Source: Lysobacterales bacterium
Lineage (GTDB): Bacteria > Pseudomonadota > Gammaproteobacteria > Xanthomonadales > Xanthomonadaceae
NCBI GenBank assembly: GCA_016718605.1
Contig: JADKCY010000002.1
Span: forward strand, 1,178,001-1,242,000
Reading direction: 5' to 3'
DNA length: 64,000 bases
The position numbers were made by a program, and so were the translations under genes. Every line of letters starts with the position of its first letter. Position 1 is the stretch's first letter. Shown here one piece after another: positions 26,326 through 35,247 of this stretch. The notes under the pieces were generated by a model. That model saw nothing but the letters and a program-made list of their open reading frames with translations, was not told the origin of the DNA and did no database searches.

Positions 26326-28992
26326 ATGCCTAGCCATTCCCGTTTCGCACCCGCGCGACTACTGACGACCCTGCTGATTGCCGCACTGGTAGGGCTTGCC
26401 AACGTCGCCGTCTGGTATTGGACGCATCCCCCGGTGCAGGCGCCCGATTGGAGCGGCAAGGTGGGCGGATTCGCGTACGCGCCGTTTCAGCGCGATCAAA
26501 GTCCGTTGGAGGGTCGCTTTCCGACCGATTCGCAGATTCGCGCCGACTTGCAGCTGATCAAACGCCATAGTGACCGCATCCGTACCTATTCGTCGACCGA
26601 GTCACCTGCCATCCCGCGGATTGCCGCTGAGCTGGGGTTGAAGGTCGCCGCCGGCGCCAGGTTGGACAAGCGCAACGACACCAACCTGGCTGAAGTCGAT
26701 GCGTTGATTGCGCTGGCAAAGTCGAATCCCGCCATCGAGCGCGCGATTGTCGGCAACGAAGCCATTCTGCGCGGCGATCTCACCGCACAACAGTTGATTC
26801 GCCATCTGGACAAGGCACGCCAACGCTTGCGGGTCCCGGTCTCAACCGCAGAGCCATGGCATATCTGGTTGAAGTACCCCGAGTTGGCCGAGCACGTGGA
26901 TTACCTCGGCGTGCATCTGTTGCCCTATTGGGAAGGCGTACCACGACGTGACGCGCTGGACGACGCGATGCGTCGTTACCGCGAGCTGCGCGAGGCCTTC
27001 CCCGACAAACCCATCGTGGTCGGCGAAATCGGTTGGCCCAGCAATGGTGATCGCTTCAAGTCGTCACGCGCCTCAGTCGCCGATCAGGCCGCATTTCTGC
27101 GCCGTTGGTTTGCGCTGGCCGAACGCGAGCACATTGACTACTACGTGATGGAAGCCTTCGATCAGCCCTGGAAAGAGGCCAGCGCAGGGCGTGTGGAAGC
27201 GTACTGGGGCATGTTCGACGCCAGTCGCGAAGCCAAATACCCGCTGGAAGGCCCCATCCAGGAAGACCCGCAGTGGCTCGACAAAGCGCTGATCGCGATG
27301 GCGCTCGCGGCCTTGCCGATGTTCTGGTTCGCCGTGCATTTCTGGCGCTTCGAGTGGCTGGGAAAACTGTTTTTCGCCGGCTTGATCCAGACCGCAAGTT
27401 CGTTGCTCGTGTGGTCGATTGGCGTGCCTTTCGACTTCTATCTGGAACCCTTTGACTGGGCCATGCTGGCAGTATTGTTGCCCGCGCAACTGGCCATCCT
27501 CGGCATCCTGCTGGCCAATGGCTTCGAGTTCACCGAGGCCCTCTGGACGCGCTGGCTGCGCGCCGCGCAACCGCTGCGTCAGCCGGAGCGCACCGAGTGG
27601 CCGCTTGTCTCGATCCATCTGGCCTGTCACAACGAACCGCCCGAGATGGTGATTGCCACCCTCGACTCGCTGGCCCTACTGGATTACCCGCATTTCGAAG
27701 TGCTGGTGCTGGACAACAACACGGAAAAGGAAGAGGTCTGGCAACCGGTACGTGCGCGCTGCCGTGAGTTGGGCGAACGCTTCCGTTTTTTCCATCTCAA
27801 ACCGTGGCCAGGGTTCAAAGCTGGGGCACTCAATTTCGGACTGGACCAGACCGACCCGCGCGCCGAAATCGTCGGCGTGGTCGATGCCGACTACGTGGTG
27901 CGGCCCGACTGGCTGCGCAGTCTGGTCGGTCATTTCGATGCCGAGAACGTCGCCATCGTGCAATGCCCGCAGGCGCATCGCGACTTCGAAGGCAATGCCT
28001 TCCGTCGCATGTGCAACTGGGAGTACGAGGGTTTCTTCCGCATCGGCATGCATCACCGCAACGAGCGCGACGCCATCATCCAGCACGGCACCATGACCCT
28101 GATTCGCCGCAAGCCCTTGGTCGAAACCGGGCGCTGGGCCGAATGGTGCATCTGCGAGGACGCCGAATTGGGCCTGCGCCTGTTCAATGCCGGCTGGTCA
28201 GCGCAATACGTCGATGTGCAGATGGGCAAAGGCCTCACACCCGCCGATTTCACCGCCTACAAGTCACAGCGGTTCCGCTGGGCTTTCGGCGCGATGCAGA
28301 TCCTGCGGCACCATCTGGGTTGGCTGCTCAAGCCCGGCAAACTCAGCAGCGGACAGCGCTTCCACTTCCTCACTGGCTGGTTCAGCTGGTTTGCCGATGC
28401 CTTGCATCTGGTGTTCAGCCTGATGGCGATTGTCTGGTCGCTGGGCATGCTGGTTCGCCCCGACATCTTCAGCCTGCCACTGCAGTTGTTCCTGATCCCG
28501 GTGCTCGGCTTCTTCGTCAGCAAGGCCGTGTTCGGCATCGTGCTGTATCGCCTACGCGTGCCCTGCTCGTGGTCGGACACCTTGGGTGCGGCAATCGCCA
28601 GCATGGCGCTATCGCATGCCATCGCCCGCGGTGTGCTCAAGGGACTGGTGCAGAAGGAACACCCCTTCACCCGCACCGCCAAGAGCCGCCGCCTGCGCCA
28701 GCGCCCCAGCGCCCTGTCCGCCGTGCGTGAAGAATCCCTCCTGTTCGCCGCACTCACACTGTGCGCGCTCGGTATTGCCGTGGTGATCGGCACCGAATGG
28801 CTGGAAGTCCGTCTATGGATTGCCATCCTGCTGGCGCAGTCCTTGCCCTATCTTTCCGCGATGGCCAGCGCCTGGGTGTCGGCGAATGCAGGTGAAACCG
28901 TAACGGTCAAAAGCGACGTTCCTGTCCAGATGCCGCCCCCCGAAGTGGAGGGCATGCCCGCGCCATCCGAGCACTCGGAGGTCACCAACTGA
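26326..28992 (+). CDS. GH17-GT2 fusion: beta-1,3-glucan synthase-like membrane protein (NdvB/NdvC type)
   Basis: This 888-residue protein has an N-terminal membrane helix (LLTTLLIAALVGLANVAVWY). A GH17 glycosidase/transglycosidase domain spans residues 45-330, with the acid in VGNEAILRGD and the nucleophile in VVGEIGWPSNGD. Several membrane helices follow, then a GT2 processive glycosyltransferase domain with VVDADYVVRP (DxD), CEDAELGLRLF (ED) and QRFRWAFGAMQ (QxxRW), and C-terminal helices. Bradyrhizobium proteins with this architecture make cyclic beta-1,3/1,6-glucans: the GT2 part polymerises from UDP-glucose and the GH17 part remodels. The ATG at 26326 has TTGGGGAC upstream and places the first helix near the N-terminus. 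All catalytic motifs are retained, so it should be active. Confidence 0.87.
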   Translation: MPSHSRFAPARLLTTLLIAALVGLANVAVWYWTHPPVQAPDWSGKVGGFAYAPFQRDQSPLEGRFPTDSQIRADLQLIKRHSDRIRTYSSTESPAIPRIAAELGLKVAAGARLDKRNDTNLAEVDALIALAKSNPAIERAIVGNEAILRGDLTAQQLIRHLDKARQRLRVPVSTAEPWHIWLKYPELAEHVDYLGVHLLPYWEGVPRRDALDDAMRRYRELREAFPDKPIVVGEIGWPSNGDRFKSSRASVADQAAFLRRWFALAEREHIDYYVMEAFDQPWKEASAGRVEAYWGMFDASREAKYPLEGPIQEDPQWLDKALIAMALAALPMFWFAVHFWRFEWLGKLFFAGLIQTASSLLVWSIGVPFDFYLEPFDWAMLAVLLPAQLAILGILLANGFEFTEALWTRWLRAAQPLRQPERTEWPLVSIHLACHNEPPEMVIATLDSLALLDYPHFEVLVLDNNTEKEEVWQPVRARCRELGERFRFFHLKPWPGFKAGALNFGLDQTDPRAEIVGVVDADYVVRPDWLRSLVGHFDAENVAIVQCPQAHRDFEGNAFRRMCNWEYEGFFRIGMHHRNERDAIIQHGTMTLIRRKPLVETGRWAEWCICEDAELGLRLFNAGWSAQYVDVQMGKGLTPADFTAYKSQRFRWAFGAMQILRHHLGWLLKPGKLSSGQRFHFLTGWFSWFADALHLVFSLMAIVWSLGMLVRPDIFSLPLQLFLIPVLGFFVSKAVFGIVLYRLRVPCSWSDTLGAAIASMALSHAIARGVLKGLVQKEHPFTRTAKSRRLRQRPSALSAVREESLLFAALTLCALGIAVVIGTEWLEVRLWIAILLAQSLPYLSAMASAWVSANAGETVTVKSDVPVQMPPPEVEGMPAPSEHSEVTN

Positions 28993-29168
28993 TTGCCGAG
29001 CATTGGATGGTGGACAATCCGAAATAGCACCTAATGCGCCTTGCACTCCCGTTGAGTTACCAAACTCTGCGCCCACCATGAGTTGCGGGAGCGAACGTTG
29101 CATCTCGCAATCCTGCCTTCCACTGCCTGTTAGAATCCATCGACACTGGTCATCGAGCGGTTCCTGTC

Positions 29169-31799
29169 ATGCGCCGACTCTTCGCTGCAATCGTCGTGGC
29201 ATTCCTGTTCGGATCGACACCACTGTCGGCCGCGAATCGTGATGACGGCGCATTAGATGCCATCGATATCAATTCGCAGTTGATTGACCGGATGCGCGGT
29301 TCCGAGTTGAGCGACAACGTCGTCACCCATCTTCGTGCGTTGCGTGCATCAGCGGACGTATCCGAACTCGTTCAACGCAAGGCAAATTCGCTGCTGACCT
29401 TGGCGGAATCTCGTAAGCCCGGTGCTGTGCAACCTGCACAGATCGTCTTGCCTCGTCCAACCCAGGTTCAACCTGAACTTAGCGCCGCTTCAGAAGAATG
29501 CACAACGGCGTTGCCGCTAAGCCTTGGTGAGGGACAACGGCACCATTTGGCCCCTTTCGGCCATATCTGGGTTCGACTTCAAGTTGATAGCCCACTGACT
29601 CATCGCGGTATTTTCTTGAGTTCGCGCGGTTCCGATGTCGACGTCAAATTGACTGTGCTAGAAGACTGCCGCGCCGAAAGAGCAAGTCCTTACACCGAAA
29701 GTGACGACGCATTTGGACTGCAAGCAGACGTCGCACTGCCCGGCGATCAGCGCGGATTCTGGATGGTCAAGGTGGAAAGTCTGTCACCCCGACCCGGCAA
29801 CGCCGTCGTCTCCGGAGTGTACTCCGCAACGATTCGCGGTAACGTCACCCGGCAGAGCAATGGAGAGAACGTGCGGTTTGTGGGAGTCGCCGCATTGCGG
29901 CTTGTCGATGACGCGTACAGATTCCAAACCATTGCAACCACTGACGTCGACGGCAACTACCTGCTTGCTCTTACTGAGCCAGGAACCTATGTATTGCGCA
30001 CATCGGTTGGATCTCAAACTCACCATTTCGTTGCTGACAAAGCATGGCCAGACATTCCCTGTTTCGAGTCTTCGCCCGACACCATCTCAAACTGCTATGC
30101 CGAGGGCCAGTCGCCAACGACGTTTACCATCGTCGACTTCAGCGCGGATTTCACCGCCGATTTTGTGCTCAACGATGCGCCGACGATCACAGGTCAAGTG
30201 ACCCATACCTCAAACGGACAACCCGTGTCGGGTGCGAACATTACCGTCGTAAGTGCATCCGGCAATATGCGGACAGCGACATCAGATGTCTCTGGTCGAT
30301 ATGTCGTTGAAGGATTTGGCTATGGGCCAGTCCAAATGTATGCAACAGCAGCGGGCTATCACGGCAATCTATATAACGACAGGGAATGCGCCAGCGTTGG
30401 CTGCAACATCGCACTTGGCGATATCCTCGATACCGCAGTAGATCAATCGTATCGCGTTGACTTCACACTCAACAGAGTACCCTCCATCAGCTATGTGGCA
30501 AGCGCCGAGGGAGTACCTGTCCCCCCAGGTGATTATGTCAATGGCAAGCTGCTCCGAGCTGACGGATCGGTAGCCTACGAAATAGGACACGCTGGTCCTC
30601 GCGGAACGTTTCAGGCGGTAGAGCCGGGAACCTATTACCTTGCCGTTTTCACTCCACGTTATTTTTCAACCCTGTATGAAGGCGTCGACTGCCAAGACGA
30701 CTGTGTCGCCGAATTACCTCAGGGCCAACCTCTGATAATTTCCGTAGATTCATCCGCCACCGAGATCATGGTTGAAATGAGGCGATACCCCTCATTGCGC
30801 GGAATCGTATCCGACTCGCAGACTGGTCAACGTATCCCATATGCGTCTGTGGAGATATTTGACGCAAATACGCGCCACAGCAGAGCAAGCATTTCCAATG
30901 CGGCAGGCGAATTCAGTGTGGATGACGTTCAACCCGGGGAATATCTGTTGCAATTTTTTTCCCGAGGTTACGTCATGCGGACTTGGGAAGCGTCGACATG
31001 CACACCGCGCGACCCCGGGGACTCTTGCGCAGACGCTACACGCATTACATTCACGTCCCACTCGCCAGACATTTTTCTCCAAGCGTCCCTTGACCCCAAC
31101 GCATCCGTGAGCGGCACGATCACGAGCGACGCGTCTTATTTTCCATTGACAACCATTTCTCTGGATTTGGTTGATTCAGACGGCAATGTCGTCTTCCAGT
31201 CGGTCGGCAACCTCAATTCCCAAGGGCGATTCGACGTCTCTGATCTACCGGCTGGCACCTACAGGGTCGGCGTTCGTGGACAAAGACACCACCCGCAACT
31301 CTACCCCTCAGTCATCTGCCCGAATGCCACCCAATCAAGCTGGGCTTCATGCGACCTAACTCAGGCTTTGCCGTTGCGTCTCGAAAATGGAAGCACCGTC
31401 GAAAACGTCAATTTGGCACTGACATCGTATCAATCTCGTCCCGTAAGAGTTGTTCGCAAGAAAGATGGTCGACCCGCCGTCGGAGTCACACTCGACCTCT
31501 GGGACAGCCAGCGTCGCCATTCGGACGCCGCACTAACCGACGCGGATGGGCTAGCATGGCCAGCGCCGTACAACTCATTCCTAGTCACTGCGGGTCTCTA
31601 TTCACTCTCAACTTACAACGAACTGGGCTTCATCGAGCAGATATATGACGGCGTGGATTGCCCAGCCGGGTCCGTGTTCTTTGGATACTGCGACCTGGGC
31701 GACAGCACACCAATCCATTATCCACCAACAGATTTCTCCGAACTCCTGATTCGTATTGGCGACTCAGACGATCTTTTTGGTGATGGCTTGGAGCGATAG
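29169..31799 (+). CDS. Large secreted protein with carboxypeptidase-regulatory-like repeats and paired-Cys units
   Basis: The product is 876 residues with a signal peptide (MRRLFAAIVVAFLFGSTPLS). From about residue 215 on it contains repeated beta-sandwich units of the carboxypeptidase-regulatory type. Each has a GxV..G.P..ATV start and a turn such as TSDVSGRYVVEGFGYG, SNAAGEFSVDDVQPGEY or NSQGRFDVSDLPAGTYRVGV. Many units end in a Cys pair after an LY-type motif (LYNDRECASVGCNIALGD, LYEGVDCQDDCVAELPQG, LYPSVICPNATQSSWASC). The C-terminus is DDLFGDGLER, resembling the GFE tail of other secreted proteins here. Its base composition is visibly more A+T-rich than its neighbours, suggesting recent acquisition. 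The function is unknown; surface adhesion or carbohydrate binding would fit. Confidence 0.82.
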   Translation: MRRLFAAIVVAFLFGSTPLSAANRDDGALDAIDINSQLIDRMRGSELSDNVVTHLRALRASADVSELVQRKANSLLTLAESRKPGAVQPAQIVLPRPTQVQPELSAASEECTTALPLSLGEGQRHHLAPFGHIWVRLQVDSPLTHRGIFLSSRGSDVDVKLTVLEDCRAERASPYTESDDAFGLQADVALPGDQRGFWMVKVESLSPRPGNAVVSGVYSATIRGNVTRQSNGENVRFVGVAALRLVDDAYRFQTIATTDVDGNYLLALTEPGTYVLRTSVGSQTHHFVADKAWPDIPCFESSPDTISNCYAEGQSPTTFTIVDFSADFTADFVLNDAPTITGQVTHTSNGQPVSGANITVVSASGNMRTATSDVSGRYVVEGFGYGPVQMYATAAGYHGNLYNDRECASVGCNIALGDILDTAVDQSYRVDFTLNRVPSISYVASAEGVPVPPGDYVNGKLLRADGSVAYEIGHAGPRGTFQAVEPGTYYLAVFTPRYFSTLYEGVDCQDDCVAELPQGQPLIISVDSSATEIMVEMRRYPSLRGIVSDSQTGQRIPYASVEIFDANTRHSRASISNAAGEFSVDDVQPGEYLLQFFSRGYVMRTWEASTCTPRDPGDSCADATRITFTSHSPDIFLQASLDPNASVSGTITSDASYFPLTTISLDLVDSDGNVVFQSVGNLNSQGRFDVSDLPAGTYRVGVRGQRHHPQLYPSVICPNATQSSWASCDLTQALPLRLENGSTVENVNLALTSYQSRPVRVVRKKDGRPAVGVTLDLWDSQRRHSDAALTDADGLAWPAPYNSFLVTAGLYSLSTYNELGFIEQIYDGVDCPAGSVFFGYCDLGDSTPIHYPPTDFSELLIRIGDSDDLFGDGLER

Positions 31800-31873
31800 A
31801 AACACCACCGTGCTTCGGTGTTCAGCGCTTCTGTTGCTCCACTCCACCTTAGCCAATTGAGCTCAAATCCAAG

Positions 31874-32010
31874 GATCGCCATCCTGCTGACGCGGTCGTT
31901 GCCCTGTATCTCCGCGATGGCCAGCGCGTGGATGTCTGTCGGCGCAAGCCGGTGAGAAAGTCGTGCCCGCACGTGAACCAGCGGCAGCCGAAGACGCGGA
32001 GATGCACTAG
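31874..32010 (+). pseudogene. Decayed duplicate of the 3' end of the GH17-GT2 glucan synthase gene
   Basis: The frame from 31874 encodes IAILLTRSLPCISAMASAWM, close to IAILLAQSLPYLSAMASAWV near the end of the glucan synthase-like gene (from 28817). The nucleotide match is also clear over about 90 bases. The frame then shifts by one base near 31940-31950 and continues as AGEKVVPAREPAAAEDAEMH to a TAG at 32008-32010, parallel to the AGETV... tail of the intact gene. The rest of the gene is missing. It is therefore the scar of a second copy. Confidence 0.75.
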
Positions 32011-32319
32011 GGCGGCGCGCCAAACCTAGAGGGGACGGCGGCGGCCAATCCTTCGGAGGCGGTGCGCTGAGGCGGCTGGTCCGCTTGATAGCGCAGGCTG
32101 CGGGGTTTTGCAGGGCGCCGCAGTTGAAGGTCTGCAGGCTGAAGTCGTAAGACAAAAGGCATCTAGGCTACAGGCAAATCTAACTTGACGCCGAAGCTAC
32201 CAACATCCTTTTTTTTTGAACGCTGCCAGCCACCGACAATGCTATCGATTCCTTACGCCCCCTGAAAACTGACGCATCACGACTGAAATACCCAACCTCC
32301 CGATTCCAACCAATACCCG
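32011..32319. other. Non-coding stretch between the duplicated tail and slt
   Basis: No gene is supported here. The segment holds an A/T-rich patch near 32200-32225 (a run of T) that could be part of a terminator for the minus-strand slt gene; I see no convincing stem. Confidence 0.4.
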
Positions 32320-34290
32320 CTACATCGCCGGGCATTGGAACCCCGCCGATGTACCGCTGCGTTCGCCGCGCAGTCTTGCCCAGAGTGATCGGGGCTCGCG
32401 GTTTGCACGCCAGTCGTAGATGACGCTGAAGGCCATGACGCGGGCGACGTAGTCGCGGGTTTCCAGGAAGGGGATGGTTTCGATCCACAGGATCGGGTCG
32501 GCCAGCAGGCCTTGCATTGGTCGCCGGGTCAGCCAACGCTCGACGGCGCCGGGACCAGCGTTGTAGGCGGCGGTGGCGAGGAAGGCTTGGCCGTTGTAGC
32601 GGTCGCGCATCTGCCGCAGGTAGGCGGTGCCGAGGCGCAAGTTGGTGGGTGCGTGATAGAGGCTGTCGCCGCCTTTCCAGGGCATGCCCAAGCGCCGCGC
32701 GGTGAGCTGGCCGGTGCCGGGCAGCAGTTGCATCAGACCACGCGCATCGGCGTGCGAGCGGGCGTTGGCCATCCAAACACTTTCTGAGCGGATCAGGCCT
32801 GCGGCCCAGGCCGGGTCGAGGTCGTGCTGGCGTGCTTCGGCGCGCAACGAGCGGGCATAAGGCTGGGGAAAGCGTTGCCGGTAGTAGCGCATGCCCTCGC
32901 CGCTGCCGAGCGTCTGTGCGGCGCGGTCGTACCAGCCCACGTCGAGGGCACGCTTCACCGCCGCCGCCTGCATGGGCAGCGGCAATGCGGGCACCACCCG
33001 GTTCCATTCCTGCGTGGCCCAACTGACGCGGTCCAACTGGAACAGATCCAGCGCCCGTTGCAGACCGGGCTGATCTTGCAAGACGGGTGCGGCGTCGGCC
33101 TTTCTGGGTGCGGCGAGCGGACACAGGGCATAGGGCTGCTGGATGATGTCGGCGGCCAGAAAGCCATGGAAACTCGGGCTGCCTGCGGCGCGTTGATAGG
33201 CCGCCTTGGCCAGTTCGGTTTGCCCGCGCGCTTCGCGCAGGCGCGCTTCGGTGAGTTGCCAGCGCGGCTGCAGACGCTGCTCGGTAGGCATGGCCGCGAT
33301 GGCATCAAGCGCGCCTTGGGCGTCGCTGGCTGAGAGTGCGCTGCGCACATGCCATTCGTGCAGTCGCGCATCGAAAGCCTGCGGCGCCACTTCGCGCATG
33401 CGGGCCTGCGCGCTGGGCAGACCGTTGGCTGCCGTCCACAACGCGATGGCGTTTCGTGCGTCGCCCAGCAGGTCGGCGGACAGCGACGGCGCCAGCGCGC
33501 TGACGATGCCAACTGCGGCTTCCGGATTGCGCCGAGCGATACGCTGCAATCCTGCGCGAACGACCGCATCGCGCAGCGCGGATTTTTGCCATTGTGCTGG
33601 CGCTGAATCCGGGGCGTCGATGAAACGTGCGTAGCGCTCGACGGTGGCACGCTCGTCGGCGGGCAATTCCTTGGCCAGAAAGCGCATCAAGCCGGTATTG
33701 CCGCGTTCCACCGCCAGCGCGATGCGCTGTCGGATCGGTTCGCTGCCCAGACGGCCATGACGGCGCAGTTCGGCAAAGGCCGGATCGCAGGCGCTGTCGA
33801 CGGAGTCGCCGCTCATCCACATCGCCAGTGCATCGTCGAGCGTCCGCGCGGCATCGTCGGTGGCGATTCGTGCGGTGAGTGCATGGCACTGCAGGACCAC
33901 ATCGTCGCTCCCTGCATACCAGCGCCGGTAGGCTGGCCAATCCTCACGCGTGGCGAGTTGCCGAAGGTAAAGGGCGCGCAGGCCCGCACTGGCCGGGGTT
34001 TCGCCATTGCGATCCAGAAATGTGCGGACCTCGGACTCGCTCAAAGGTCGCGTTTGGCGGCGTAGGGCGGCGTACTCGACCCATTGCCAGAGCGGGTCAT
34101 TGCCGAGGCGGCTGCGGTAGCCACGCAGTGCCGCATCGGATTCCTTGTCGGCGGCGTGCAGTGCGCCGCGCAACTCCGCGAGGCGCGAGGTGGATTCCGC
34201 CCGCGCGGTGGCGGCGCTCAACAACGCCGCGATACCCAGCGCCAGCGCTATGCCCAGCGCACTCCCCTGCGCATTCCATGCTCGCTTCAT
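32320..34290 (-). CDS. slt: Soluble lytic murein transglycosylase (Slt70-like)
   Basis: The 656-residue periplasmic protein starts with a signal peptide (ALGIALALGIAALLSAATARA). A long all-helical superhelix of about 450 residues (the U and L domains of Slt70) follows, and the catalytic SLT domain lies at about residues 490-630. The catalytic Glu is in GLIRSESVWMANARSHADA, followed by RGLMQLLPGTGQLTARRLGM and FLATAAYNAGPGAVERWL. It cleaves glycan strands of peptidoglycan with formation of 1,6-anhydromuramic acid ends. Its length matches Slt70. It reads divergently from the TauE/SafE gene. Confidence 0.95.
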   Translation of the reverse strand: MKRAWNAQGSALGIALALGIAALLSAATARAESTSRLAELRGALHAADKESDAALRGYRSRLGNDPLWQWVEYAALRRQTRPLSESEVRTFLDRNGETPASAGLRALYLRQLATREDWPAYRRWYAGSDDVVLQCHALTARIATDDAARTLDDALAMWMSGDSVDSACDPAFAELRRHGRLGSEPIRQRIALAVERGNTGLMRFLAKELPADERATVERYARFIDAPDSAPAQWQKSALRDAVVRAGLQRIARRNPEAAVGIVSALAPSLSADLLGDARNAIALWTAANGLPSAQARMREVAPQAFDARLHEWHVRSALSASDAQGALDAIAAMPTEQRLQPRWQLTEARLREARGQTELAKAAYQRAAGSPSFHGFLAADIIQQPYALCPLAAPRKADAAPVLQDQPGLQRALDLFQLDRVSWATQEWNRVVPALPLPMQAAAVKRALDVGWYDRAAQTLGSGEGMRYYRQRFPQPYARSLRAEARQHDLDPAWAAGLIRSESVWMANARSHADARGLMQLLPGTGQLTARRLGMPWKGGDSLYHAPTNLRLGTAYLRQMRDRYNGQAFLATAAYNAGPGAVERWLTRRPMQGLLADPILWIETIPFLETRDYVARVMAFSVIYDWRANREPRSLWARLRGERSGTSAGFQCPAM

Positions 34291-34363
34291 GGCTCACCAT
34301 CCCTTGGTTATGTTGCTGCGATGCGGCAGTGTAGCGAGCTGCAAACGGACTGGGGCGCGTGGT

Positions 34364-35158
34364 ATGTCGATGTGGTGGTTGATTTATCCGGTGCTGGGCG
34401 CCTGCGCAGGGCTGCTGGCGGGCCTGCTTGGCGTGGGCGGTGGCCTGGTCATCGTCGCCGCGCTGGCCTGGCTGTTGCCGCTGCAGGGCGTGCCCGCCGA
34501 ACAGGTGATGCAGGTCGCGCTGGCGACCTCACTGGGCAGCATCATCTTCACCGGTCTGTCCTCGGCCAGATCGCATCAACGGCGTGGCAGCGTGCTGTGG
34601 CCCAGCGTGTGGCGACTGGTACCCGGTTTGCTGATCGGTGCCGCACTCGGCAGCCACTTCGCCACCACTTTGAGCAGTGAGACGCTGCGCTATGTCGTGG
34701 CGGGGTTCTGTCTGCTGGCAGGCAGTCAACTGGCCTTTGGCACGCCGCGCCCTGCGCTCGCCAGCGATGCGCCGCCGACCTCGTTCTGGTTGCTCGGTGC
34801 GGGCGGCGGCATCGGCGCGCTGTCTGCCGTGGTTGGCATCGGTGGTGGCAGCCTGACCGTACCCTTGCTGGTCTGGCTGGGCGTTGCACCCGTGCGTGCC
34901 GTCGGCACGTCCAGTGCCTGCGGGGTCGCCATCGCCCTATCCAGTGCAATCAGCTATGCGCTGTACACACCGCCAGCGCCCAACTTGCCGGGCAGCGTGG
35001 GCTACGTCTATCTGCCTGCGGCCATCGGTATTGCCGCGGCGTCGGTCTTTGTCGCGCCGTACGGGGCACAGCTCGCTCATCGCCTGTCGGGACCCGCCCT
35101 GAAACGGGTGTTTGCGGGGTTTCTCTTTCTGGTCGGGCTGTCCTTGTTGCTGCGCTGA
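34364..35158 (+). CDS. TauE/SafE family membrane permease (putative sulfite or organosulfonate exporter)
   Basis: The product is 264 residues with about eight hydrophobic segments. It has the two inverted-repeat signatures of the TauE/SafE family: GLLAGLLGVGGGLVIVAAL in the first half and GALSAVVGIGGGSLTVPLLV in the second. Members export sulfite, sulfoacetate or related anions, or move them by proton coupling. The ATG at 34364 begins the first helix immediately; a second in-frame ATG is at 34370. No sulfur-oxidation genes are next to it, so the substrate cannot be assigned. Confidence 0.88.
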   Translation: MSMWWLIYPVLGACAGLLAGLLGVGGGLVIVAALAWLLPLQGVPAEQVMQVALATSLGSIIFTGLSSARSHQRRGSVLWPSVWRLVPGLLIGAALGSHFATTLSSETLRYVVAGFCLLAGSQLAFGTPRPALASDAPPTSFWLLGAGGGIGALSAVVGIGGGSLTVPLLVWLGVAPVRAVGTSSACGVAIALSSAISYALYTPPAPNLPGSVGYVYLPAAIGIAAASVFVAPYGAQLAHRLSGPALKRVFAGFLFLVGLSLLLR

Positions 35159-35247
35159 GCGCCACACCGTTCGCCGTGTCGCAAATCCCGAGTGCATCCC
35201 ATACGGGCACGCGCTAGCCTTAGCGCACCCACCCGAGGAAATCTGCC

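Noticed and set aside
32011..32319. tRNA or small RNA gene in the gap
   Set aside because: No cloverleaf or strong conserved structure could be drawn from the sequence.
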